Source: Exiguobacterium sp. s146 (GTDB lineage Bacteria > Bacillota > Bacilli > Exiguobacteriales > Exiguobacteriaceae). Taken from it: a DNA stretch of 64,000 nt. The DNA is taken from NCBI RefSeq assembly GCF_018618415.1, contig NZ_JACSMA010000001.1, positions 1,204,667-1,268,666 on the forward strand, given 5' to 3'. Below are positions 42,412-53,318 of the stretch, piece by piece. The translations under genes were made by a program, and so were the position numbers. The notes beneath the pieces were generated by a model. The model was not told the DNA's origin. It searched no databases and was given only the letters and a program-made list of their open reading frames with translations. Position 1 is the first letter of the stretch. Each line of letters opens with the position of its first letter.

Positions 42412-42625
42412 CGCATTCCTCCTTATTGAGACAACTGAAGAGCGACAGAGAAAATGACAAGTGCACCCTGCTCACGTGTCATTATTCTATACCAGGATTT
42501 TTGAAGAAGTGTGTGTCCACTTGGAAATATCTTCTTCTGTTATGAAAGACCGTCCCGTACAATAAAAGATATACATATATGAAGAGTTAGAACGAATTTT
42601 TTTGCTCATAAGGAGTGTGGAATAC

Positions 42626-43165
42626 ATGAACCGTCAGCAAAAGATTGTCCTCATTCTCGTGTTCACGTTGTTGTTATCATCCGGAGTTGCCTGGGCATTT
42701 GATTCGACGAAGCAGCCACAGCTGCCCGATGGAGCGCAACCGATTCTCACCTACCCTGTTGATGACCGTGACATGAGTCTTCGCTTTTTCAAGAACAGCT
42801 TTGCTGTCGACGAATGGAGCGACGATATGTCCACGCAAGGTATCGGGCTTGAAATTACCATTGACGATCGCGTTGAGTCGATTACATCGCGAACGCTGTC
42901 AGAAGAAAATCTCACATGGTCAATCGATGGCCGAACGTGCGGAGATACGTCAGCATGTTCCCCATACGAGATCCTTTATGGGATGAACCACGGCGAGACG
43001 AGCCGGGTCGTCGTCGAGTTGAACGGGGAACGGTTCGAACCGGAGCTGTTGAAGACGAAGGCCGGGAATAATGTCTGGTTCGTGCTCGTCGACGAAATCG
43101 AGTCGATTGAGTCGATCGCTGAATATGATGCTGAAGGGGATATATCGTACCGCTTTAATAACTAA
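42626..43165 (+). CDS. Uncharacterised exported protein
   Basis: A 179-residue protein starting at ATG 42626 after AAGGAG (MNRQQKIVLILVFTLLL), with a signal peptide or N-anchor ending near GVAWA. The rest is acidic and soluble with two cysteines close together (TCGDTSACSPYE, about residues 102-111) that could form a disulfide. Function unknown. The longer frame from TTG 42602 is not preferred. Confidence 0.7.
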   Translation: MNRQQKIVLILVFTLLLSSGVAWAFDSTKQPQLPDGAQPILTYPVDDRDMSLRFFKNSFAVDEWSDDMSTQGIGLEITIDDRVESITSRTLSEENLTWSIDGRTCGDTSACSPYEILYGMNHGETSRVVVELNGERFEPELLKTKAGNNVWFVLVDEIESIESIAEYDAEGDISYRFNN

Positions 43166-43167
43166 AA

Positions 43168-43198
43168 AAGAGACGGAGGACGGCTGTCCTCTCATCTC
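43168..43198. terminator. Probable terminator between convergent genes
   Basis: An imperfect hairpin (AGAG, GGAGGAC against GTCCTC, CTCT) with an A-run on the left, ending at the stop codon of the excalibur gene. Confidence 0.6.
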
Positions 43199-43462
43199 TT
43201 AGCGTTCACAAGCGATACCGTCTTTATCACGATCTTTTGATTTGTTCGCTTCATACAGCGAACTGTTGGCGTAAGGCTTGTACTTCGTCTTCCCGCCTTT
43301 GTTTTTCGTCGTCTTCGTTTTAGCGACCCCGCCTTTGTATGTCTTATTCAGCTCGGTACAATTCTTAAATTTTTTCGGTGCGGCGTCCACGGTCTCTGAC
43401 GACGCGACACTGAGCGTGAACAACGCGATCCCAGCGATGGTCGCGCGAAGTAATTACTTCAT
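43199..43462 (-). pseudogene. Excalibur-domain secreted protein with TAA at codon 3
   Basis: ATG 43462 follows a perfect AAGGAGGAAACAATC site and reads M K TAA L L R A T I A G I A L F, then a signal peptide and an excalibur calcium-binding domain (KNCTELNKTYKGGV, then DKDGIACE at the C-terminus). The TAA at 43454-43456 would be AAA (Lys) with one base change, giving a typical MKK signal peptide. Without readthrough only a start at TTG 43423 remains, which would remove most of the signal peptide. Confidence 0.8.
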
Positions 43463-43574
43463 GATTGTTTCCTCCTTGATCACAAACGATATGCGTTACC
43501 ATTCTCGTTCATTATAGGAGGGATTAGGATAACTAACCTGATTTATAAAATGTTCAAATGAAAGGACCATCACA

Positions 43575-43928
43575 TTGACCTTATCACCGTTTCATATCGA
43601 CAATACGAATGAACAACTCTATCAAGGGAATTTGCTTGTCTCAGAACACGAGATGGTTGAACCGCTTACTTTGGAGCTTATCGAACGGTTGGTATTTGGT
43701 CCTGAGGCCATCAGGTGTTTGATCACCCGACACCATTCTTCGCGGAGGATCCAGTTAGAAGAACAGCCACTCGACCAATTACAGCAAATGTGGGAAAAGA
43801 CATTCAAACACCACCTCACCTTTAATCATGCGTTTTCTCTTGACGATTTTCCGAATGGATCTTGTTGGACGATACGCGTCTGGCAAGGACAGGATTGTTG
43901 GTATCTTGTCTTCACCGAGCATCACTAA
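43575..43928 (+). CDS. Uncharacterised 117-residue protein
   Basis: TTG start after AAAGGA. A soluble His- and Trp-rich protein (LITRHHSSRRIQLEEQ, WTIRVWQGQDCWYLVFTEHH) with no recognised domain. Forty bases separate it from the next small membrane protein gene, so they may be co-transcribed. Confidence 0.6.
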   Translation: MTLSPFHIDNTNEQLYQGNLLVSEHEMVEPLTLELIERLVFGPEAIRCLITRHHSSRRIQLEEQPLDQLQQMWEKTFKHHLTFNHAFSLDDFPNGSCWTIRVWQGQDCWYLVFTEHH

Positions 43929-43967
43929 TTTCGTTGTTAACAAACCAGCAAAGGAAGGGAATTAGTT

Positions 43968-44183
43968 ATGGACTTACTTATATTGATGCAGGACCGGGCC
44001 CTCCCGCTACTGTTGCTCGCACTGTTTCTCATGCTGAACGTGGTGTTTGTCATCGGGATTTGGAAGCGACGTCTTCACTGCTCCAAAGCATTTCTCGTGT
44101 TCGCGAGCTCGCTTGCATTCCTCCTCATGACGTCGTCGGTCATCCTGATCCTATTCACAACGTTCATCGGCTACAACCAGTGA
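43968..44183 (+). CDS. Small two-helix membrane protein
   Basis: A 71-residue protein with two hydrophobic segments (residues about 10-32 and 43-66) and a short basic loop WKRRLHC between them. ATG follows AAGGAAGGG. Function unknown. Confidence 0.7.
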   Translation: MDLLILMQDRALPLLLLALFLMLNVVFVIGIWKRRLHCSKAFLVFASSLAFLLMTSSVILILFTTFIGYNQ

Positions 44184-44272
44184 TGTCTGCTATCCGATGA
44201 CATCCGTATCGAAATCATCGAGTCCCTTTACGATGTTCGAAGTATGATGAGTGCAGAAAGGAGGGAATGCAG

Positions 44273-45139
44273 ATGCTTGAGTCATTGAACCGATTGATGG
44301 ACCATATCGATCAACACCTAACAGAAGACATCACGAGTCAGGACATCACCCGCATCGTCGGAGTGTCGGACTATCATTTTCGACGCATGTTTTCGTACAT
44401 GGCCGGGATGACGCTCAATGAATACATCCGAAACCGTCGATTATCCGAAGCGAATAAGGACTTGATTCATGGCAAATCGGTCACGGACGTGGCCTATATG
44501 TATGGATACCAATCCGTCGACGGCTTCTCGCGGGCGTTTCGAGACTGGTGCGGCTTTTTACCGTCAGAAGTGATCAAGAACAAGATACAAAAGTCATTCC
44601 CGAAATTCACATTCTTTATCGACATCAAAGGAGGAATCTCGATGGAATTCAAACTAGAACAAAAACCTTCCTTCAACGTCGTCGGCGTGTCGAAACGCGT
44701 CCCGATTCAGTTTGAAGGGGTGAACCATTCAATTGTCGCGTTGGCACAGTCCATCACGGAGCAACAGCGTAGCGAGATGCATCAGTTGGCGGACCTCTAT
44801 CCGCACCAAGTGCTCAACGTATCGTACGACTTCGATGAAGGCTATTTGGACGAACAAGGTTCACTGACGCACATGATTGGCTTTGCGACAACGCAACACA
44901 ATCCGTATGAAGACCTTGAACAGATTACAATCGAGTCGAACCTATGGGCCGTCTTCCCAAATACCGGCCCGTTCCCGGAAACGCTGCAGGAGACGATGGC
45001 CAAGACTTATGCCGAATGGCTACCGACGTCTGGGTACGAGCTGGCCGACTTGCCGAGCATCTCGTTCACGAAGCATGACGGACCATCACACAACGTCTAT
45101 AGCGAAGTGTGGGTAGCGGTCAAACCAAAAACAACATAA
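44273..45139 (+). CDS. AraC-family regulator with GyrI-like effector domain
   Basis: A 288-residue protein: an N-terminal AraC double helix-turn-helix (residues 1-105; DITRIVGVSDYHFRRMFSYMAGMTLNEYIRNRRL) and a GyrI-like small-molecule-binding domain (about 130-288; FKLEQKPSFNVVGVSKRVP). This order, DNA-binding first, is shared with Rob/PqrA-like multidrug regulators. ATG 44273 is chosen over 44267, which is too near the AGGAGGG site. Its targets are unknown. Confidence 0.9.
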   Translation: MLESLNRLMDHIDQHLTEDITSQDITRIVGVSDYHFRRMFSYMAGMTLNEYIRNRRLSEANKDLIHGKSVTDVAYMYGYQSVDGFSRAFRDWCGFLPSEVIKNKIQKSFPKFTFFIDIKGGISMEFKLEQKPSFNVVGVSKRVPIQFEGVNHSIVALAQSITEQQRSEMHQLADLYPHQVLNVSYDFDEGYLDEQGSLTHMIGFATTQHNPYEDLEQITIESNLWAVFPNTGPFPETLQETMAKTYAEWLPTSGYELADLPSISFTKHDGPSHNVYSEVWVAVKPKTT

Positions 45140-45144
45140 GCACA

Positions 45145-45184
45145 GAAAAATACCTCCTGAAGACGGGCGTCTCTGGGAGGTATC
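45145..45184. terminator. Terminator between the AraC-GyrI and GH1 genes
   Basis: ATACCTCC and GGAGGTAT enclose an inner AGAC/GTCT stem; a T-run follows on the minus strand, so it chiefly serves the GH1 gene. Confidence 0.85.
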
Positions 45185-45189
45185 GTCGT

Positions 45190-47508
<2,319 letters not shown>

Positions 47509-47510
47509 AA

Positions 47511-47541
47511 CAAGCCCTCATGCATGCGCATGGGGGCTTGT
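47511..47541 (+). terminator. Terminator after the GntR gene
   Basis: CAAGCCCTCATGC pairs with GCATGGGGGCTTG with one mismatch. The T-run is weak. Confidence 0.7.
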
Positions 47542-47560
47542 CAGTTAACACGGATTCGGT

Positions 47561-48115
47561 TTAGACGAGCGGTTTGCGTTTCAAATCGAGCAGTTCGTCA
47601 TCCGTTTCATAAAGCAATTCGTCGAACGCTTCGGCACCGTGCTCCTCGATAAACCGTTCTTCTGACGGGAAAATCGGGACGAACCAGACGACGAGAACGT
47701 TCTGCGTATCGCCTTCGTACACCAAAAACGATTCATCCGAGTAGAATGGTGTGGTCACATAGATGGATGAGAATTTACTACGTTTGAGCACACCTTTCGG
47801 CAAACTGAAGTACTCACCTAAATCAAATGCTTGATGTGTCTCGAGCGCATGGGTCGCTAAGTGCCATGCTAACTGGACGATGTCCTGCTCGGCACGCTTT
47901 TGTTTGAAGCGAAACAGCACCTCTTGATGGGCACCGGAGCCATCCTCGAATTGAAGAGGATGCAGATGTAACCCTAGTGTCGAGATGCTCACGACGTCAG
48001 ATGGTTTTGGCTCTTTCAATTTGAGGATTTGGACATGGTCCTCCGGTAAATCGGGAAAATCGTAGCCACCGACAAATTCGCCGCAATGGGTTTCTAAATG
48101 TTCTAAATAGTCCAA
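47561..48115 (-). CDS. Suppressor-of-fused (SUFU) domain protein
   Basis: A 184-residue SUFU-family protein (VSISTLGLHLHPLQFEDGSGAHQEVLFRFKQ near residues 42-72, QLAWHLATHALETHQAFDLGEYF near 82-105). Bacterial SUFU proteins are a known group of immunity proteins of polymorphic toxin systems. No toxin gene is adjacent. It lies with the CPCC and barstar-like genes on the same strand. Confidence 0.78.
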   Translation of the reverse strand: MDYLEHLETHCGEFVGGYDFPDLPEDHVQILKLKEPKPSDVVSISTLGLHLHPLQFEDGSGAHQEVLFRFKQKRAEQDIVQLAWHLATHALETHQAFDLGEYFSLPKGVLKRSKFSSIYVTTPFYSDESFLVYEGDTQNVLVVWFVPIFPSEERFIEEHGAEAFDELLYETDDELLDLKRKPLV

Positions 48116-48172
48116 TCCTATTCCTACTTTCTTTTTATGTTGAAATGTGTGCGGTAACTACGGATCTCAAAC

Positions 48173-48589
48173 TTAAGTTTCAGATTGATTCAACTCTCCG
48201 GCGAATACCCACCCATTTTGTTTCAACATCTTTTCGAATTGTTCATTAAACCGGTTAATATCAACATTCTTGTTCTTTTTTTTACAAAAGACATCACCAT
48301 TAATTAAAATGAACGCAGATTGAGATTCTTCCATTTCCCATACGGGTTTCCACGTCATATCTTTTTCATATTCCCTCGTACTATGTTCGTTGATGTACCA
48401 TTCATCGGATACGCCAAACCGAATTACATTCCGTTGCGCCGTTCGCAATGAAATACCATTGGCGCCTCCCCAAGAATCAGGATTCACACCATCATCCTCC
48501 CAAAAACATTTTGGACAAATCGAAAACGTCCCTGGAGGTTCTTCGTCCATCGTCTTATAGCCACAACAGATGCAAGTATACAACTTCAT
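48173..48589 (-). CDS. CPCC-type cysteine-rich protein
   Basis: A 138-residue protein with the CPCC-family N-terminus: CICCGYKTMDEEPPGTFSICPKCFWEDDG (Cys6, Cys8, Cys9, Cys25, Cys28), a likely zinc site. The first motif is CICC rather than CPCC. The family occurs widely among orphan immunity-type genes, but its function is not established. AT-rich, start ATG 48589 without a strong ribosome binding site. Confidence 0.75.
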   Translation of the reverse strand: MKLYTCICCGYKTMDEEPPGTFSICPKCFWEDDGVNPDSWGGANGISLRTAQRNVIRFGVSDEWYINEHSTREYEKDMTWKPVWEMEESQSAFILINGDVFCKKKNKNVDINRFNEQFEKMLKQNGWVFAGELNQSET

Positions 48590-48653
48590 TAATAAATCTC
48601 CGATCCGTAAAGGTTTTCTAAGGATGAATACACACTCAAACGCAAATTCTCAC

Positions 48654-49631
48654 CTAAAACCGCTTAATCGCTAAGTTTATATGGTCAAAAAAATGATAAC
48701 AATCATCCGCGCTGTGAGCCAATACAAAGTTTCCGAATATGTTCGGATGAAACTCCCCTAAAAATGTTTCCCCTGTCTGTGGCTCTGTCGGCCGTGCAAG
48801 GGACTGCCAAAACCCTCTTGTCTTCGGAAGGTCAAGCTGTGGCAACAACTCTTCTTCAATCAACCGCTCCCAATTCGTATCATTTAACGTCAATCGATAT
48901 ACCTTCTCCGTTGGTCCGAATGTGCCACTTAGACAGAATGTCAGCTCGATTGGGTATGCACCCCGTATCACGTGTTGAAAGAATGTCTCATAGTCGACGG
49001 TGTCTGCCGGCTCGACCACTTCGATTTGTGTACCTTGCAGCGTCAACCCGTCCGGATAATAGCTGAGGAGCCAATCCGTCTTGTCCGAGAAAATCACCAC
49101 GTCTTTTTGATTTCCGTCATCATTTAGCGTCAGCCATGAATCGACCGCCTCTAGATTGTCGACATTCCCTTCCGTGACGGATGACTCTTCCCACCGCTCG
49201 GTCGAGAATCGATATCTCTTCGGTTGGAGGCTTGACGTCTTTCGTTCGACGCGGAGTGGGAACGTTGCGCCTGCTACATGTCGATGAATCAAGCGGAGCG
49301 CCTCCCCCTCCTGTAACGCATGGGATGGCAAGATGACCATCTGTACCGAATCATACGTGACATGACACGGTTTGAGTCCCGCTTCCTTCCCATAATCAGT
49401 GAAACACGCTTTCAATTGACCTGCCTCGTCTGGCAGGCGCTGCGTCAATACATCCCACCCCACGAACTCCACGATGTCCGGTAATCCATTCTCGTCCGTG
49501 ATGACATCCCAAAACGCCGCCCAATTCTCGCCATAGTGATTTGGGAATCCTAACTGATCTTTCAAGAGAAGATGCAACTCTTTTGAAGTTCGGACGGTTG
49601 ACACGTCGATGGTGACCCGGATACCACTCAC
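48654..49631 (-). CDS. Barstar-like domain fused to an unknown C-terminal domain
   Basis: A 325-residue protein. Residues about 1-90 match barstar, the inhibitor of barnase-type ribonucleases: TIDVSTVRTSKELHLLLKDQLGFPNHYGENWAAFWDVI, with the typical GFPxHYGxNWDA pattern (Ala for Asp). The rest (about 100-325) has no recognised domain. GTG 49631 overlaps the upstream GNAT stop (GGTGAG), a typical coupling; the longer frame starts 27 bases earlier. It could neutralise an RNase toxin, with the extra domain binding another target. Confidence 0.75.
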   Translation of the reverse strand: MSGIRVTIDVSTVRTSKELHLLLKDQLGFPNHYGENWAAFWDVITDENGLPDIVEFVGWDVLTQRLPDEAGQLKACFTDYGKEAGLKPCHVTYDSVQMVILPSHALQEGEALRLIHRHVAGATFPLRVERKTSSLQPKRYRFSTERWEESSVTEGNVDNLEAVDSWLTLNDDGNQKDVVIFSDKTDWLLSYYPDGLTLQGTQIEVVEPADTVDYETFFQHVIRGAYPIELTFCLSGTFGPTEKVYRLTLNDTNWERLIEEELLPQLDLPKTRGFWQSLARPTEPQTGETFLGEFHPNIFGNFVLAHSADDCYHFFDHINLAIKRF

Positions 49632-50119
49632 CTCCCAATTGTTTTCGTGTAGCACCACAGCACATGTGGTTGCGTCACTTCCTTGTTTTTTTGAAAGCCT
49701 GCTTTTTCATAGAACGCGATGGCACGCGCATTGGATGGTGAGTCCCTTAACTGATAGGACTCGACCCCGTGGCTTCTGAAGAACGCCTCAGCGTAGTCGG
49801 TCAATAGGTGGGCATATCCTTTTCCACGGTACACAGGAATGAGGTACACAAGATTCATGAATCCGACCTCGACATCATCAATGGAGACCATTTGCAGTTC
49901 AAGTTGACCGATGGGCTGCCCGTACTCTCTGACTAACACAAATCCATCCGGAAATCGACTGGCGCGTGTCTCAAGCCATTTTAGGTAGAGTGATTCCTCA
50001 AACCGGACTGGGTCCCCGGTGCTGCACCGATCGGCGTCACGTCGAAATGCGATGATGGTGGCTCGATCGACAGTCGAATCGATTGTCGTAAACGTCAAGG
50101 TTGTAGCGACTTTATCCAT
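49628..50119 (-). CDS. GNAT-family N-acetyltransferase
   Basis: A 163-residue GNAT protein with FMNLVYLIPVYRGKGYAHLLTDYAEAFF (acetyl-CoA loop, about residues 85-112) and SPSNARAIAFYEKAGFQ. Its ATG overlaps the end of the upstream gene by 8 bases and its stop overlaps the start of the barstar-like gene, so it lies within a coupled run of genes. Substrate unknown. Confidence 0.85.
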   Translation of the reverse strand: MDKVATTLTFTTIDSTVDRATIIAFRRDADRCSTGDPVRFEESLYLKWLETRASRFPDGFVLVREYGQPIGQLELQMVSIDDVEVGFMNLVYLIPVYRGKGYAHLLTDYAEAFFRSHGVESYQLRDSPSNARAIAFYEKAGFQKNKEVTQPHVLWCYTKTIGR

Positions 50120-50843
50120 GGATCCGCCGGCGGAACACGAGATAGATGAGCGGAATAGACGCCAATACGGCAATCCCATAACGTCGAAGTTCTTGTGGCC
50201 TGGCTGCCTCCTCTGAAACAGCTGACACACCGACCCGGTCGCTATCTCTCGGTTCACCAGGTGCGGTGTATAGGTCGCCGACCAGTTCTTTATACGAAGT
50301 CAGCGAAATCGTATCCTCTCCGATAAACGTCTTCGTATCCGGCGTCAGCGCGCTCATCGTCTCACCGTCCACTTCGAACCAGGCACTTTGTTGCGCCTGA
50401 TAGACAATGTCGCCTTTTGGGTCGTCCAGCGCATCCAGGGCGACGGCCAACTCTTTCCCATATCCAAACGTCGAGAAGCCAAACTCGTCCGCTGCCACTT
50501 CATACGTCCCGATGACGTTGACCGGCACGTTGTCCTGATAGACGACCGCGATATATTCGGCCGTGAACTCGAGCGCATCTCCGAGTGGCAACGTCTTCTC
50601 AGATGTCATATACGTCCGAGACGGGGTCATGACAGGATGGAGTGGGCCAAACGATAGGTTTTCACTCGTCGTCATGTCATATTGGGCTGGACCCTCGTGG
50701 ATATGATCGAGCACGATCTCTTCAAAATGCTGGTCGGCATACGCCTCTGGTGTTTTCTCGGTCTCTGCCGCGACAACCGGTGTAGTGATGAGGGCGAGTC
50801 TTAATCCGAGAATGTCGCAGAGACGGGATAGTCGTTCGTTCAT
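50112..50843 (-). CDS. Uncharacterised membrane-anchored extracellular protein
   Basis: A 243-residue protein with an N-terminal signal peptide ending near PVVAAET, an acidic extracellular domain and a C-terminal helix (GIAVLASIPLIYLVFRRR). No domain recognised. Its start overlaps the upstream DinB gene (ATGA) and its end overlaps the GNAT gene, suggesting a joint operon. Confidence 0.7.
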   Translation of the reverse strand: MNERLSRLCDILGLRLALITTPVVAAETEKTPEAYADQHFEEIVLDHIHEGPAQYDMTTSENLSFGPLHPVMTPSRTYMTSEKTLPLGDALEFTAEYIAVVYQDNVPVNVIGTYEVAADEFGFSTFGYGKELAVALDALDDPKGDIVYQAQQSAWFEVDGETMSALTPDTKTFIGEDTISLTSYKELVGDLYTAPGEPRDSDRVGVSAVSEEAARPQELRRYGIAVLASIPLIYLVFRRRIHG

Positions 50844-51298
50844 GAGGGTCTCTCCTGTCCGCTGCGATGTAGGAACGTGTCGATTTGTTGCTCATGATGG
50901 TGGTCATGCTCGATAAAGTCTTCAATGATGGGAAACAGTTTCGCCTCCGCCTGTTGGGACAGTCGTCCTCGTCCTTCGATGGCCTGAATCAACGCACGTC
51001 TCGTTTCAATCGATTCTTTGATGACCTTATCGGACGAGATGCCGGACGTCGCTTGCTCGACGAATCGTTGATTGAAGGAGTCAAACTCTGGAAACACAAC
51101 GTCTTTTCCTTCGCGGATGGCAGGCAACGTCTCGCTCAACAGATAGCGGTCCCAGTTCGTCATATGAAGAATGAGGGCTTTCATCGACCACTTCCCTGGG
51201 GCGACCGGTGTGTCCCATGTCGCTTCATCGATGGTTCGGAGTATGTCGAGCCAGTCGATGTGGGCGGCGAATCGTCTCAAACAGTCTTGATCGGTCAT
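50840..51298 (-). CDS. DinB-superfamily protein
   Basis: A 152-residue DinB-like four-helix protein: LILHMTNWDRYLLSETLP (first His about residue 45) and the HDHHHEQQID metal-ligand segment near residue 135. ATG follows AAGGAGAG. It lies 27 bases after the DUF58 gene of cluster 2 and overlaps the next gene. Confidence 0.8.
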   Translation of the reverse strand: MTDQDCLRRFAAHIDWLDILRTIDEATWDTPVAPGKWSMKALILHMTNWDRYLLSETLPAIREGKDVVFPEFDSFNQRFVEQATSGISSDKVIKESIETRRALIQAIEGRGRLSQQAEAKLFPIIEDFIEHDHHHEQQIDTFLHRSGQERPS

Positions 51299-51325
51299 AT
51301 CAGTCTCTCCTTGTTGGTGGATTGC

Positions 51326-52387
51326 CTATGGATTGATGAGTAACGCATGGTTGATGGTGATGAGCTCGCTTTGCGCATGTTTCCGACTTTCTACGATGCG
51401 CGAAAAGCGCTCAGACGCGACGAATTGATCTTGCTCTTTGACGACTGCGAGTCGCATGAGGGAGAGCCGGAGCTGCTTTCTTCCCTCGTTCATATGTATA
51501 TGGTCGATTTGATTGATCCGGTCGAGTCGATTGATGAACAGTTCGACTTTACATTCCTCTTTTACCAAATAAGAGACGACGTACGAGGCTTGCTGAATCA
51601 ACTCTTCGAACCGGGCATGTAACCCGTTTCCCTGTGGGGTGTTCAAATCGAGCATCAACGTGAACGTATCCACATTTTGTCGCTGGAACACTTTCGCCTG
51701 CATCTTTCCGGTCCTTGCTGTGGCAATCCAATCGATTTGTTTCACAGGCTCCGCTTCATAGCTTTTAGAACTTAGCACCATCAGTGGGTCTTTGAGCGGG
51801 GAATGTTTGACGATTCGGTCCCCGATACGGATTTGCTTCGAGTCGGAGAGACTCATTTTCTTGATGGACGGGAGGATGGTCCAATTCGGCAAGGACTTGA
51901 CCGGTTCGACGAGTAGGACGACGCCTAACCGAAACGGCAGTCTCACGCTGAGGACACACTCGGAAACGCCAGTCGGGCCACGTTTCACTGCTTGAATCGA
52001 TATCGAATAACGTGGCTCTTCCGAAATCACTTGAATCGTGTGCGTGCCCCCTCCCTCGGTGAACGTCAAACCTGGTTGTAAGCCGAAACGAAGCGACAGC
52101 GGTAGACCTAGCGTCTTTAATCGCTTCAGTCCTGTTACGTTTACCTGATAGACAGCGGTGTCCTCGATGAACAGTAACTGTTCTTTTTGTTTGAACGTCA
52201 CGTGGACATGCTGCTCAATCTGTTTCGTCATCCAGTTCCGAGCCACCATCAACCCGAGTAAAGCGCCGCACACATATGCGACAGGCCAGACATAAGGGAA
52301 CCATACGACTAGCAGCATCACACTCGTATAGGCGGGCCATAGTTTATCTTCTAATAGGGACGGTGAACTGACTTCGACCTGTCGCAT
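51326..52387 (-). CDS. DUF58 protein, cluster 2
   Basis: A 353-residue protein with two N-terminal helices (about residues 15-48) and the DUF58 core (KDPLMVLSSKSYEAEPVKQIDWIATARTGKMQAKVF, about residues 205-240). The ATG at 52387 follows GAGAAGGTG; GTG 52393 overlaps the moxR stop and is less likely. Partner of the moxR gene immediately upstream. Confidence 0.88.
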   Translation of the reverse strand: MRQVEVSSPSLLEDKLWPAYTSVMLLVVWFPYVWPVAYVCGALLGLMVARNWMTKQIEQHVHVTFKQKEQLLFIEDTAVYQVNVTGLKRLKTLGLPLSLRFGLQPGLTFTEGGGTHTIQVISEEPRYSISIQAVKRGPTGVSECVLSVRLPFRLGVVLLVEPVKSLPNWTILPSIKKMSLSDSKQIRIGDRIVKHSPLKDPLMVLSSKSYEAEPVKQIDWIATARTGKMQAKVFQRQNVDTFTLMLDLNTPQGNGLHARFEELIQQASYVVSYLVKEECKVELFINRLDRINQIDHIHMNEGRKQLRLSLMRLAVVKEQDQFVASERFSRIVESRKHAQSELITINHALLINP

Positions 52388-52389
52388 CG

Positions 52390-53313
52390 TCACACCTTCT
52401 CGACAGGTACTTCGACGCGCTCTAATAGATCGTCGAGCACGTTCCGTTTCGTCGATTTGACGTCCCCTTCAAGTGTCAACGTCAAGCGGTGCGATAGGAC
52501 GTGTGGTGCCACGGCCTGAACATCCTCCGGCGTCACGAATTGCCGGCCTTGGATATAGGCATACGCTTGGGATGCTTTGACGAGAGCGAGCGTCGCCCGA
52601 GGGCTGGCGCCGACCTCGACGAGCGGATGATGACGCGTCTCTTGGATCAGTGTGAGCAGATATGTGACGACGTCTTCGTGGATGCGGACGTCCTCGACCT
52701 CGGCTTGCGCCGCTAAGAACGCTTCGCTCGTCATGAGCGCGTGGACGGTATGCCGCGTCTTCGTCAAGGTCTGCAGAATCAAATTCCGCTCATCTTCCGC
52801 CCCCGGATAGCCGACTTGGAGTGACAAGAGGAAGCGGTCGAGCTGTGCATCTGGGAGAGCGAATGTGCCGGCCGACTCGATCGGATTCTGGGTTGCGATG
52901 ACGAAGAACGGTTCGGGCAATCGATACGTCACACCGCCGATGGAGACTTGTCGCTCTTCCATCGCCTCGAGCAACGCCGATTGGGTACGCGGGACGGCCC
53001 GGTTGACCTCGTCAATCAGCAAGATGTTCGTGAAGATGGGCCCGGTCTTGTTCTCGAACGTCTGGGTCTGCACGTTGAAGAAATCCGTCCCGATGATGTC
53101 CGTCGGAAGCAGGTCTGCCGTGAACTGGATACGTGTGAACTCGGCCTCGAAACTTTTGGCGATACTTTTCGCAAGGAGCGTTTTCCCGGTACCGGGGACG
53201 TCCTCTAATAAGATGTGTCCGTTGGCGAGGAGCGCCGTGCAGCAAAGACGGGTGATCTCCGGTTTTCCAAGATAAATGCGGTCTAGTTGATTGAGCACTG
53301 ATTGGATCGTCAT
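52390..53313 (-). CDS. MoxR-family AAA+ ATPase, cluster 2
   Basis: A 307-residue MoxR ATPase: Walker A EDVPGTGKTLLAKS (about residue 40), Walker B ILLIDEVNRAVPRTQ, sensor ATQNPIESAGTFALPDAQLDRFLL and the SPRATLALVKASQA lid. It is very close to the partial cluster 3 copy at 63759 (shared ALLANGHILLEDVPGTGKT and FTADLLPTDIIGTDFFN-type segments). ATG follows AAGGAGTAACCC. Confidence 0.93.
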   Translation of the reverse strand: MTIQSVLNQLDRIYLGKPEITRLCCTALLANGHILLEDVPGTGKTLLAKSIAKSFEAEFTRIQFTADLLPTDIIGTDFFNVQTQTFENKTGPIFTNILLIDEVNRAVPRTQSALLEAMEERQVSIGGVTYRLPEPFFVIATQNPIESAGTFALPDAQLDRFLLSLQVGYPGAEDERNLILQTLTKTRHTVHALMTSEAFLAAQAEVEDVRIHEDVVTYLLTLIQETRHHPLVEVGASPRATLALVKASQAYAYIQGRQFVTPEDVQAVAPHVLSHRLTLTLEGDVKSTKRNVLDDLLERVEVPVEKV

Positions 53314-53318
53314 ATGGG

